A DNA stretch of 64,000 bases from Aphelocoma coerulescens (taxonomy: Eukaryota > Chordata > Aves > Passeriformes > Corvidae), in NCBI RefSeq assembly GCF_041296385.1, contig NC_091014.1, positions 20,621,578 through 20,685,577 of the forward strand, written 5' to 3'. Position 1 is the first letter of the stretch; each line of letters starts with the position of its first letter. Below are positions 24,881 through 36,342 of the stretch, piece by piece. Under the pieces are notes generated by a model. It saw only the letters and a list, made by a program, of their open reading frames with translations, was not told the origin of the DNA and searched no databases. The position numbers and the translations under genes were made by a program.

Positions 24881-26876
24881 TAATTTACCTGATGGCTCAG
24901 TTCTGCTAGAAGGGGAAAGGGTGCTCAGTGCAACTAGGCACAGCTTGCTTCTACAAGTGTGCAATTGCTCCTTACAACTGCATACACACGCTTGTCTAGC
25001 TTCATAAATAGGGCTCTGTGTTTAGTACTGCAGTTCAGAGGCTGCTGCAGAAGTCAAAGACATGTTCTTTGCCCTGGCCCTCAGTGCTGAGGGCACCTCG
25101 ATTTCATGCCCTGTTCTCTGGAGATAGAACTCCCATTCTCAAACTCTGGAAAAGGCTGAGAGTTCACACTGCAAAATGCACAGCACCAGTCCCCAGGTCC
25201 CTTCCTCTTACATTGTGCCAGCTGAAGCACAAGGTAAATTAAGCCATCAGACTTCATAACCAGGCTCACAAGTGGGGTAATGTCAATGACACACTGCTTT
25301 CTTTTCTATTTTGTAGTCAGTAAGCCGAGAACAGAAGCAATACATACATTTAATTCCCAGGTAGTTCAGTTCCAGTTTTGCTTTATACCCAGAAGGCAAG
25401 AAAGAGGACAGGGTGTCAACAGCCTGTTCCACCTTATCCTGGAATCCTGTGCTTGCTAAGGTGTGGAGAATTGCAAGGTTATGCAAGGGTGCAGTTGGTG
25501 GCCAGGTTCTTCATTTTCATGTGATTAGGCTGCCCTGAAACAAGTTGTCTGAGCATGCTGAGAGTACCCCATGGAAGAAAAAGGGGGTGTATTCATTTGA
25601 AGTCCTCTACTTTAACATTATTTGGCCCTGAGTGCAGGGAAGAATAAAGTTTATTAAAGGATAGTAGCAGGAACCATGGGAGGACTTCAGCTTAAAATAA
25701 TAGACCACAGCAACTTACTGCTTCACATTTTCAAAAGGTGTAATGGCTTGAAGGTGACTGAATTGAGCCTTTGACATAATATTCTCTTTGTCCACTTAAA
25801 TTCATGGAAAGTCTAATAGTTCAATTTTATAGTTCAGTAGTTTTAAATTAAAAAATACTTCAGCCTTTTGTTCAATAACATTAACATAAAATCCTGGCAG
25901 CACCGCAAAATTAGCATGAACAGTAATTGGCAGCTTAAACCAGCTAGTTAGAATGCCTCTACAGCATTACTGCTTCCTCCATTGAAGATGATATTTTCCA
26001 GATTCTTTGCATTAAAAAAAGCACTATCAGCTTGCTTAGGTAGCGATGTTATTTCAAATACATTGTCAATACTTTCTTCTCAAGAGGGAAACTGGAACTA
26101 ATTGTAGTACTGAACCCAACCGTATGTAACAACCAAACCTGAAAACATTTCTCTGTATTTTCTAAGCACTTATTTTTGAAACTAAATAAAAACTCCAAGT
26201 ATTTGTGGTTAAAAATATCTGATTATGATTAAACTGTTTTCATACTCAGCTGGAAAGTTTCATAAGAAGTTTTAATTACACTGGGCAACTTAATATTTCT
26301 AGTTGATTTTGAAATCAGAGAGAATAGGTTTTGCTAATGCTACATTAAAAAGTCCAGAATAAAGACCACTTCCCCATTGCTTTTAATTTTTATATCCATA
26401 AATATTATCTATCCTGAAGGGAAGGGAGTTGTCATGGGGCCTGGGATTTGTGTCTGTAGTTCTTTTTCCTGAGGGCAACAGATAGGAAGAGATTAACTTC
26501 AGCAAGTAATTGGAGTGCAAAGGATTGTGAGAGCTAAATTTTCATCATCTTTATGACAAGGTCTAGCCTTTTCCCTCTTTGGATCAGGGTTCCACAAGAA
26601 TTGTGGGATTCATGAATTATCTAAGATGTTTTAGAGAAAGCATAAAAGATTCTTCCAAGTTAAAATTCTTTGCAATTTTGACAAAAGAAGCTGTAGAAGC
26701 GTGTACACACACACACACAAAAAAAAAAAATCACAAAAATCGCCTAGAGACTATAAGATCTACACCATGATTCCTTAAGATTTTTCAGCCAAGATCTGCC
26801 ATAAAGAACATTTTCTTGATCATTCTAGGAAAACCCATAGCTCAACTAGAGAGTTATACTGGACACCATTTTATTA
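24881..26876. other. AT-rich unique sequence, no gene seen
   Basis: It holds short chance frames and a short (AC)7-A12 run at 26705-26730. No other repeat family was recognised. Confidence 0.55.
26705..26730 (+). repeat. (AC)7 followed by A12
   Basis: A short dinucleotide microsatellite runs directly into a poly-A run. It is a typical simple repeat, likely variable in length, with no sign that it is the tail of a retrotransposed gene. Confidence 0.9.
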
Positions 26877-26881
26877 ACTAA
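26877..26881 (+). repeat. Target-site duplication ACTAA, left copy
   Basis: Five bases before the TG edge of the minus-strand LTR, repeated exactly at 27523-27527. Confidence 0.75.
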
Positions 26882-27522
26882 TGACACTGACTGTGCCGTA
26901 ATTATGCCTCTCCTGGTAGGAGGGATCTTTAAAGTCCTTGCTAGGAGTTCCAGAGACAAACGGGACTCTCAGCCTTCGCTGCTTCTTGATAGTTGTTTAT
27001 TAAGTCTTATCAGAGAAACAGAGTCACTAGTGTGATCCAGAAATAGCACAAAGCAGAGAATGCAGGAGAAGGCTGAATTATCAAGATTAAACAGCCTTTT
27101 TAAAGGTAAATCAACCAATGGTTACTAAAAATGTACATTATTTTTACTTTTCTACCAATTATTTAGCAACACAGCCAGGAACTGTGGAATTCTTTGTCCA
27201 ATCATCCCAAACTACTTTTACTGCAGAATATGGAGTAGTAGAAGAAAAAGAAGAAGGTTTGGAGAACAACAACAATCCTCCATTTTGATGGGTTTTGCTT
27301 TTATCTATTTACTACATAAACAAACCCAAAACCTCTAAATTTCTCACCTTGTGACAATCTTACATGGTAGTCTATCACCTAATTTACACTAGTGTAGTTT
27401 CTAGTTCTTCTCTAAGAGTAGGCAGTTTTTTCCAAGGGCAGAGGTCAAAAACAGTGTTGTTCAGGGGGGTAAAATTCTTCAAAACAGGCAGAGAAATATT
27501 CTCTGCACTCTGGGTTCCCACA
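26882..27522 (-). mobile_element. Solo LTR, 641 bp, minus strand, 5-bp target duplication
   Basis: On the minus strand the LTR begins TGTGGGAACCCAGAG, a common LTR opening, and ends AGTCAGTGTCA. It is flanked by ACTAA on both sides. On the minus strand an AATAAA lies at 26995-27000, within TTAATAAACAAC, roughly 115 bp before the 3' end, as expected for R-U5. No internal retroviral sequence adjoins it. The 5-bp duplication fits ERVL or ERV1, though the class is not settled. The edges were chosen from the TG/CA plus duplication; the interior identification rests on the polyadenylation context. Confidence 0.75.
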
Positions 27523-27527
27523 ACTAA
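27523..27527 (+). repeat. Target-site duplication ACTAA, right copy
   Basis: An exact repeat of 26877-26881, directly after the CA edge of the LTR. Confidence 0.75.
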
Positions 27528-30500
27528 ACAGAGGATGATCCAGACCGAAATAATTTTTGCTCGTTAACAATTCTATCCATAAATACTTACCTAGGATATT
27601 AACATGTGGTAGAATCTAATTGTGTAGTTGACATAGGCTCTTTCTGGCCAGATAGTGACAGAAAATGAGAATAGGATCATTTGATGTTATGCAAAAAAAT
27701 TTCATTGCTTTTCTAAGCACTCAAGAAGTTAATGATTCTGTAAGAAATGGGCTCAGTTCCCAGTTAGAAAAGAAGTCATTCCATATCAGAAAGTCCATCC
27801 CCTCCACAGCTGCATTCTTGTTAGTCATGTCTCATATATTTTGTTACTCTTTCACACTCTTCATAAGATACAAAAATGACTCGTTTTACACGTAACCCTG
27901 TCTCAGCTGTCTTGATTTATTAGATGTCAGCCTTTGTTGTTAAAGGTGTGCTGCAATTGTCACAGAGTCAGCCCAGCATTTCTCAGAGCTGGATGGGAAA
28001 CATTCATCCTTTCCAGCTCCTAGCCCTGTGTGGTGGGATGCCAATACAACAGGGTCAGGGAAAGTCAGATGTATAAATCTGTGAGAAATGCTGCCTGGTT
28101 TCCTGAAATAGTTCTTTGAACTCAAAAACGCTCTAGAATTACAAAATTTATTGGCTGCAAGAAAATTCAGGGCTTGGCATGTCAGAATCAAGTCTTAAAA
28201 CAATTCTTATATATAGATATGTGGGAAAACATCAGTTTCACTTTCCAGGGAGAGCTGCTATGTCTTGCTCACTGCTATTGCACCTACCTGAGGTCAAGGA
28301 ACTAACAAGCTGCTGTCTGGAAAAGTTGATATTGTAGTTGAGGCAATATCAGTAGAAGAGATACTGAAAAAATTATTGGATCATGCCAATCTGTTAGAAT
28401 GTGGAAAAAACCCAAAGCTGGACTTAGTCCCACATGACAAACATACCTTCAAAATTCCCTGTACTGGATTCAGAAAAGCATGTTGCATCTGCAGTGCACT
28501 GATTATCCTGTCAACAAGAAGTTTTAGTAGTGTGTTTGACACACAAAAGTTAGGAATGAAGAGGCAAATGAAAACAAATCCCTATTTTATTTCAGTGAGG
28601 GCACAATTCTGCAGGATACAGTTCATGTGAGAGCAGAATTGGAGAAACCATGAGCTCAGTGTTCTGGTGGCAACCAAAGATTATCTCACTTCAGCCAAAT
28701 TCAGCAGCATCATTGAAGCACTTATTTCAGACATGTATTATTGCTTTCCATAAAACTGTAGAGATACAATTTACCATGAATTTTCAGGATCGTGCCTGCA
28801 TGCACAAGGAAGAGTATCTCCCTTTGCAAATCTTAGCTACTCTTTCTTTTCACGGACTGTTCACAAATTCATGGATTTTATCTTTCTTAGTACTTAATTA
28901 TATTTTACCATCTTTTCAGAACAATAAGTACAGATTATTTATCAGAGACTTGGTTTTACATACTCCTGTATGGCGACTCCACAATTCTTACATATTCCTC
29001 TAGAAAATGTAAGTTGTTTAAAATGGAAAAGAGATTTTAACTCTTAGGAGTGAGGAATGCAATACTATGCCAGAAAGGGCCAGGTGGCAATCCATCAACA
29101 AAAAACACATCATTATGCTTTGCTCTAGTAAAGCCATGTACTTGCTCTAAAAATCAAAGGGAATCTGGTTTCATGTAATACTTACACAGGCAGGGATACA
29201 AAGGTATAAAGGAATACACTGGGTTTAAGGAATATATCTAAACTCATTGCAGAAAACATACATATTAAATATGTGTGCCTGAAAAGGCAACATCAAAATG
29301 GTTTGGTTTTAAATATACACTGTATGATGTTTGATTAGCCCAAAGTTTACTTGAGGAAGCTTTTTATTTCTCATCATTTTCTTGTATTAATTTTCCTAAG
29401 ATGGTGACAGTGTTTAATTGTAAGAATCTCAACATAAAAAAACCAAACTATTCGGCTGCCTGCCGAACATGTCAATGTTTACCTACCTCTTGAGCTTCTG
29501 CCCAAAATCTGTTCTGGGACTGGTTATGAGTGAATATATTCCATGCTTGCAAGAGTGAAGAAAATAGATTCCCTGATCTCTGACTTCTGTGATTAATTGA
29601 TTCCTTTAGGGAAAGTAAATACATTTATCACCTTTAGACTGCAAGACTCCTACAAGAAATTGTGGTATCATTATAATGGATCAGAGAATGTACACTTAGT
29701 ACTCGGGGCTCTAATGTTGAAAAACATCAGGACAAAGCAAGAGAGGGAAGATTAATCTAAGACTACCAGGTAAAGGAAGATGAACAGCTAGAAGTACTGC
29801 ACACCTACCTGCTCACCTTGGTGGCACACTCTCCCCATTCCCTTTTCCCAGCAATATTTAGAAGGATATACTTTCTACCACTTGAACAACAACAGTGACA
29901 GCAAACAAACCTCTTATTTTCCAAAATATTTCAGGAAAAAATTAAAATCTAACACAAAAACCTTGGTGTTTTAATAGAAGTCAAATTATAACTGACCAGA
30001 GGAAAAAGTTTCTGTATATACCCTTAATTAACTCAGTCAGCTGATAGAAATTTCCAGCATTTGGAATTTTACCAACATGTAATATTCAAAAAACACCAAG
30101 CAAGCTAAAGCCAGACAGATGTTTCAGATACTTATTTAATAAAAAATAATTCTTTTACTTTGACATTGCAAAGCTAATGACCTTGTCAAATGCATGATGT
30201 GTGAATATACATATTGCACAGGAAGTGGGAGTCCTCTGACCCTACTTAGATATCTGAGGAGTGGGTGTCTAAATGCATCACCTTATATTCCTCTGCAGTC
30301 TCCAGAAAAAAAAAAAAAAATAGTTAAACATCCCCCAACTCCCCAGGGCAATTTATCACATCTAAAATGCTTATCTAAGACAACTCAGGTGAATTGTCCT
30401 CCAAGGAAATCCACATCTCTCTATTTGTTACAGGAGGAGTGTAGGATGACCCATTAAGACTTTAGCTTTGGACAACTAAAGGTGACTGAGGTGAAACCCA

Positions 30501-33500
30501 CTCTCAAAGGTTTGTAATATAGACATTTTTCCTTACAGCAATGCAGATCTGAGAACAGGCATGCACTGGAATGCATCGATCATGTGCCTGGCAGCCACAC
30601 TTCCAGAACTACTTTCCATGGTCCTGCTCAGCTTCACACAACCAAGCATTTTAACTGCTGAATGGAAAACAGTTAAACTGTTATTTAGTAGAACAGACTG
30701 TGATATAATGTGATCATAAAATGCTTTGCAGAAGGAAAATTCCTTATTTGTCCCTTGAATTTAAACAAATTAAAAAAACACCCAAAACTAATACTCTGAA
30801 CTCCATTTGGGATAATGTCCCTATTTGAAAGAATATTTAAACAGATGTTTAATATTAGGTCTATGCCTAAATCCCATTGAGATCAATGGGGTGCAAATGC
30901 ATGCTTAAATTTAGTCTTGTGCATACAGTCTTCCTGAATAGAAATTGATTCAGCATGTACTGAAGAGCATCCTTGAACTGTAGCGTGAGAGATTAACTTA
31001 AGTATGTTTTCAGCTGCCCAGCCACAGGCACCCTAGAGGGAAAATTTATTCAGAAGCTTTATCTTGGTACAGTTTAATGCATGTTGTTTATCACCTTACT
31101 GGTCTCACACTGTTCTTCTGGAACTGTATTTTGGGAATCTGTTGGGGTTTATGTTTTCTTTTTAATAACTGTGGTCACTTTTTGCCTTCAGCCAAAGTAT
31201 AAGAGGAATGACATTTATTTCAAGTGAGGGAAAACTCAACCATTTTCTCAATCACAGTTTCACTCAGCTTTCCTATTCTGACTAGAAAACACTGCTTTGC
31301 TTTTCTCACCCACGCTCTGACAAGGAGCACTAACTTTCTTTCTCTAGGCAGTCTAAGTTACTATTTTGACATGGAGGTTATTAATTTTTATTTTATTGTT
31401 ATGGATACCAGTAGCATTCAATTACTAGGGCAATCTGTTGCTATTTGCTTGCTATATGTTGCTATTACTTGCTTGCCCACTTGGCATTTGTCATCATGAC
31501 AAACTCAAAAAAAGAAGTGTACATCACCATTTATGTGTTTTATGCCCTGGATCAAGGACCCTAAATGGTGACATTATTAAAAGAGAGAAAAAAATTAGAA
31601 AATTCAGAGTTTTCCTATGAGATATATTCCTCCACTAAAGAACAATGCTCTGTGGTCTATAGTAACTTTTTCTATTTCAGATACATATTCTAGAAATCCG
31701 GTGGGATGGGGTTTTTAAAATGTTCAGTATTGAGAAATAGCCCAGCTTCTTAAGTTTGCTGAAAAGACATAAGTACTATTAGTGTTGTTTTCATCTTTAG
31801 AAGAAAAATTATACAAGAAAAATTATAAACATAATGTTCTTTATTAAAGTAAATGAGGATCCTTAGGAGTATTCTCATGTCACATTTAAGTGCTTCAGTG
31901 AAAAGTCTATTTTTTATCCTAGTTATTCCCATAAGTGATAGTGAAGTACAACCAAAATTATTCCCAAGCAGCATAACCACAACTACTTACTAAACTTAGA
32001 AGACCAGCCAAATTAAATCTATGCCAATTCTTCAAAAGCTTCAGGCTTTGGACGTTAACCAATGGTAGCAGAATCTAATTGCAAATATTCATTGAAGGTG
32101 CCATAAAGTATTACTTGGAATAACTGTGAGTTATGGTTTAATTTTGGCAAATAAGTTCAACAAGTGTTTGAGTCCAATATAAATTCCCAGGATCTGAGAT
32201 AAGCACCGTTTAAAGGATATATTTGAAATATTTTCTTTATTTGTATCAGAACATCGGAAATGGATTCAAAGCCAGTAAAGAAGCCTTCCAGCCTGGTCAC
32301 TGAAGTGTGAATCAAGAAATCAGACTGTGACTTTTACTGGTACTAAACTCTTTAGAATAGCAAAAATCCTGAAGAAACTGAATACTCAGAGAGGGCTTTA
32401 TAGGTCTAAGAACTATTTAAGTACAAGAGTCAGAATCATAGTCTTTATGGAATGATTACAAATGTAGTGAAATAATATATCTAAAGGTTAAGCAGTTTTA
32501 TTTATAGAGTATTTGTGATTTGCAAAGCATCTTGAACCCCCAGGTTGATGCTACACCTTTGAGTAGTCAGTTCATGGTATTTTGCTAGTTTTATTACAGC
32601 AGTATCTCCTCTAGCTGCCCTGCTAAACCCCTGGTGTTTAGCAGATCCTTGTAATTTTAATTAATATTATAAAAACACTCTATAATATAAGTCTTCTGAA
32701 TTATTAACTGGGAAATGACATATACCGCAATATGCAGTGATCTTAAGTCTTTTAATTGCAATGAAATAAGAAAATAGTATGAAAACACTGCAACTATATT
32801 TTCCCAGAATGTTTCTAGGGCAGGCATAGATCTGGTTTTGTAGTACAATAATTTGAGTAAATTTTACAAGCTAGATACGAAAATCACTGGTATTCCACAA
32901 CAACATTACATAGTTAAGCTACTAACATATGACTGTCATTTTCGTTGGAATGGGCCTTTCGTTGGAAAGTGCCTTTTATAAACAAAGATTACATCTCTTG
33001 TCCTAATCCTTTATGCTGAAAACCTTTATAGAAGTGAAAGGGTGACTGAATTCATGCAGAACATATAGTAGCGAGGTGAAGCATAAGATATGTGAGCCAC
33101 ATTGTCACTTGATGAATAGACAGGATTCATGTAATACAAAATTTAAACTGCTAAAAATCCAATAATGTAACCACTGAAGATGATGGAGTTGAAAGCCCAT
33201 TCCTTCAGTGACATTTAAACTAAATCTGAGATTATATAATTCTGCATATTTATCAGGCTAACCTGTATACTTTAAATTTATACCATGTGCTGTATTCACA
33301 AAAAGTACATATTAAAAAAAAGCAACCATGAGGAAATCCAAACATAATCCTTTTCTACAAAAATCAAAACAGAATTTAAAAAAAAAGGAAAATAATTCTA
33401 TATTTTAATTGCATTGTTCTCAGCAACCATCTTAAATTTCTTCCTGCACAGTTAAAATAAATTAAAACACTATTACCCTCACGGCCTTCTGGTTTAGCCA

Positions 33501-35833
33501 GCCAGGCTTGAGTGCACTTCTGCCTTTAATTAAGTATGGACAGATAAAGTCTTTTGTTCTTTTTTTGATATGTTTGACACCTGCTGTCTTTGTAATCAGG
33601 GAAATTAGTCAGGAAGTTCCAGCAGAGAGGCTTTTAGTCAGAAGCAACACCTGGGTCCCTATCTATGCCTTCATGTCACATAACACCATCCTGCACCCAC
33701 AACATAAGAGATAAAAAGCTGAATGAGTGGTGAGCTTTCAGCTTCAGATTCAAAACAGGCTCAATGGGCTTCTGTAGAAATCAATGGTAAAACAAAAGCC
33801 ATATGCTAACTCCTTCTTTTGCTAAAAATAAGGAAAAACTACCTTCTTTTTTTTCCCTCCTCCTCATTTATTTTAGGATGATTTATGAGAGAATGCCTTT
33901 GCAATCCAGTTCAAGCAGGAAGGTAGGGCCAAATCTACCAGGTGTTATAGCCAGGTATGTCACAATTCCTTCCAATGTGATCCTGGACAAAACCACCATT
34001 TCTGTGGACTGTCATCACCTCAAAGTTATCTTGAGCTATAGTAGTTCCTGTGTCAAGTTTTCTCCACACAGTAAATGCCTTATCTTCATGAGTTCAACGC
34101 AAGCTCACTCTTCACTGAGGGTATGAGCTAAAACTCATCCAAACATGCCAGATCTTTAGGAAGTTATTTCTGCTTGATTGGCTTTTAGTGAAACCCTACA
34201 TCCACCATGCAAATTCAGGTTGTCTGTGCAAGCCAGCACCACAGGGCATGAGGAAATAACCTATAGAGCAAATCTGCATATGGCATCTGAAAAAAAAGCT
34301 GTGGGATTCACCCTGCAGGTCTCAGAGCCTACACATACTAGCGCCTGTAGCCCCACTATGCAGACTGGTGGTTATTTCACACTAACACTGTTTTCACTCA
34401 GAAGGATTTTATTTGAGAGAAATTATTAATTTTTATGCAAATTCAAGCTAGCTACAGTAAAGGTGCATCTCACAACTACATTAAATTCCTGCACAAATAA
34501 GCACAAGTGAAAGGGTGATGGTGAGGACGTGGTCCCTTCCACAATCAGTAATTTCAGTTAGAAGTTCATCACATTTCAGAAAAATTTTGCATTTCTTCAC
34601 TTTTCCTTTTATTCTTGCCCACCTTGCCTGTACCATGTAAGCAAATAAGAACTGTCATCATCCTCTCTCATACCCTTACTGAGACAGCAGATCTGATGCT
34701 GCAGGAGGCCTTACACTTCATTATAAGATATCACAAGCTCAAATCAGCCCTCTACCTTTAGCCTCCAACTCAGTTATTCCCATTTTCAGTTTAATCCCAT
34801 TCCTCCACGGTGGTCTTTCCCCAGCTTTCAGAGGCTGGCAACAAAGATTTCCCCATCTTCCAGTTAGCAGCTGGGCATTTTGTTAAGAGAGTAACAGTGG
34901 GCTGAGCTGCTCAAAACTGCTGGGCTCTTTCTAGCACTGCCTGCCAACATTTTCCTTTTTCCCCTGCAATGTACTACCTGGTTCTAAGCATCCCCAATCA
35001 GCTGCTCAACCACCAATAAGCAGGAAAGTCGTGCAGGAAGCAGATCAGAGAACAGGTAGGACTGAAGCTGAGCAGGAGAGAGAAAGTTTCTTCACTTATC
35101 AAGACCCTGTGCAAAATCCCACCATTCAGAAAATCTCTATGAGGTGGCAACCATGACTTCTTCACACAGTATGGATAAGGTTTAATTACTGTTTAGAAAA
35201 CATTCAGTTAACATTATGTTAGGAAAGACACCACTCCACACAAGTGGAGACAGCAGTGCCTAGCCCACAGGTTGCTGTGTTGCTTCCCTGGGTTGCTTCC
35301 CTGGGTTCAGACCAATGAGCACTTTCAGACCCAAAAAAAACCAGCTTTCTCTTTCAAACTGAGTTTTGAGATTTTCTGTATGCTTTCATTCTCATCAGGG
35401 TGAAAGAACAGTAAAAAAGAAAGGCTGGTGGTGAGATTATTCTGAGAATAAATTCAGAGTCATAGGTCTGCAGTGAGCAGAATGGGGGCTGAGTGCTGCC
35501 CTCCAGGTGTGTCACCAACCCCATACAAGTACTGAGGTACCAGAAAGCAGCTGGTTTGGAGAAGGGGTTAACAGTGACCCTTGTGACCCTTATTTGTGAA
35601 CAACATGATAAAATGTTGTTAGCACACAACATTTTTCAACGTTTGGCAGATATTAACTAATCAGTACTTTCAGTCTTGAAAGAATTGCAGCACTTTACTT
35701 CAGAACTGAAGAGAATGAAGCTGAGGGGGTTAATAACTTATAGGAAATGACAGTGAAATAATGAGGTAGAATCGCATTTAGAATTATTATGTCTCCACTT
35801 CATGCTTCTGTGCCACAATCTGCATATCATGAT
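27528..35833. other. AT-rich unique sequence, no gene seen
   Basis: About 8.3 kb without any recognised mobile element or gene. It contains an A15 run at 30306-30320 and a 13-bp tandem duplication at 35280-35305 (TTGCTTCCCTGGG twice). The longest frames are 117 codons at 28650-29003 and 107 codons at 33803-34126, both without recognisable domains. Confidence 0.55.
35280..35305 (+). repeat. 13-bp unit duplicated in tandem
   Basis: TTGCTTCCCTGGG occurs twice in a row with no mismatch. This is probably a small replication-slippage duplication. No function is implied. Confidence 0.85.
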
Positions 35834-36107
35834 GGAAAGGAAAGGAAAGGAAAGGAAAGGAAAGGAAAGGAAAGGAAAGGAAAGGAAAGGAAAGGAAAGG
35901 AAAGGAAAGGAAAGGAAAGGAAAGGAAAGGAAAGGAAAGGAAAGGAAAGGAAAGGAAAGGAAAGGAAAGGAAAGGAAAGGAAAGGAAAGGAAAGGAAAGG
36001 AAAGGAAAGGAAAGGAAAGGAAAGGAAAGGAAAGGAAAGGAAAGGAAAGGAAAGGAAAGGAAAGGAAAGGAAAGGAAAGGAAAGGAAAGGAAAGGAAAGG
36101 AAAGGAA
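35834..36107 (+). repeat. Perfect (AAAGG)n microsatellite, about 55 units
   Basis: About 274 bp of the pentanucleotide AAAGG without a single interruption. All bases on the plus strand are purines, so mirror symmetry and triplex (H-DNA) formation are possible. Because no frame of AAAGG contains a stop, it creates long artificial reading frames (124 and 102 codons of Lys-Glu-Arg-Gly repeats); these are not proteins. Purity implies recent expansion, and the true length may differ between individuals or be misassembled. Confidence 0.98.
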
Positions 36108-36292
36108 TAATAAAATTACATTATTTCTCTAATTTGACCTTTTCAGATTTAATCCACTTTTAGACATATGCCAGTGTAATTCCCTTCTTTTTTCCTAAAA
36201 TTTCTCTCCCAACCAGTATCACATAAACTTTTCTAAATACTAAGGAGCTCCAATAAGAAATTATTCCTGACTGCTTGGATTTTTCTACACAT

Positions 36293-36342
36293 TGATTATT
36301 CTTTAAACATAACACTTTATTGTTGGTGATTATTCTTTAAAC
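36293..36342 (+). repeat. Perfect 16-bp direct repeat, 34-bp period
   Basis: TGATTATTCTTTAAAC occurs at 36293-36308 and again at 36327-36342, separated by 18 bp. This may be a small tandem duplication with a diverged or partly lost second half, or a slippage product. It is too long for a typical retroviral target duplication. Confidence 0.85.

Noticed and set aside
24624..25007. 127-codon plus-strand frame
   Set aside because: It begins in the ERVL-like LTR and runs into unique sequence. There is no domain, and the LTR explains the first two thirds.
35789..36163. 124-codon and 102-codon frames of Lys-Glu-Arg-Gly repeats
   Set aside because: They are products of the (AAAGG)n microsatellite, which contains no stop in any forward frame. 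They are not genes.
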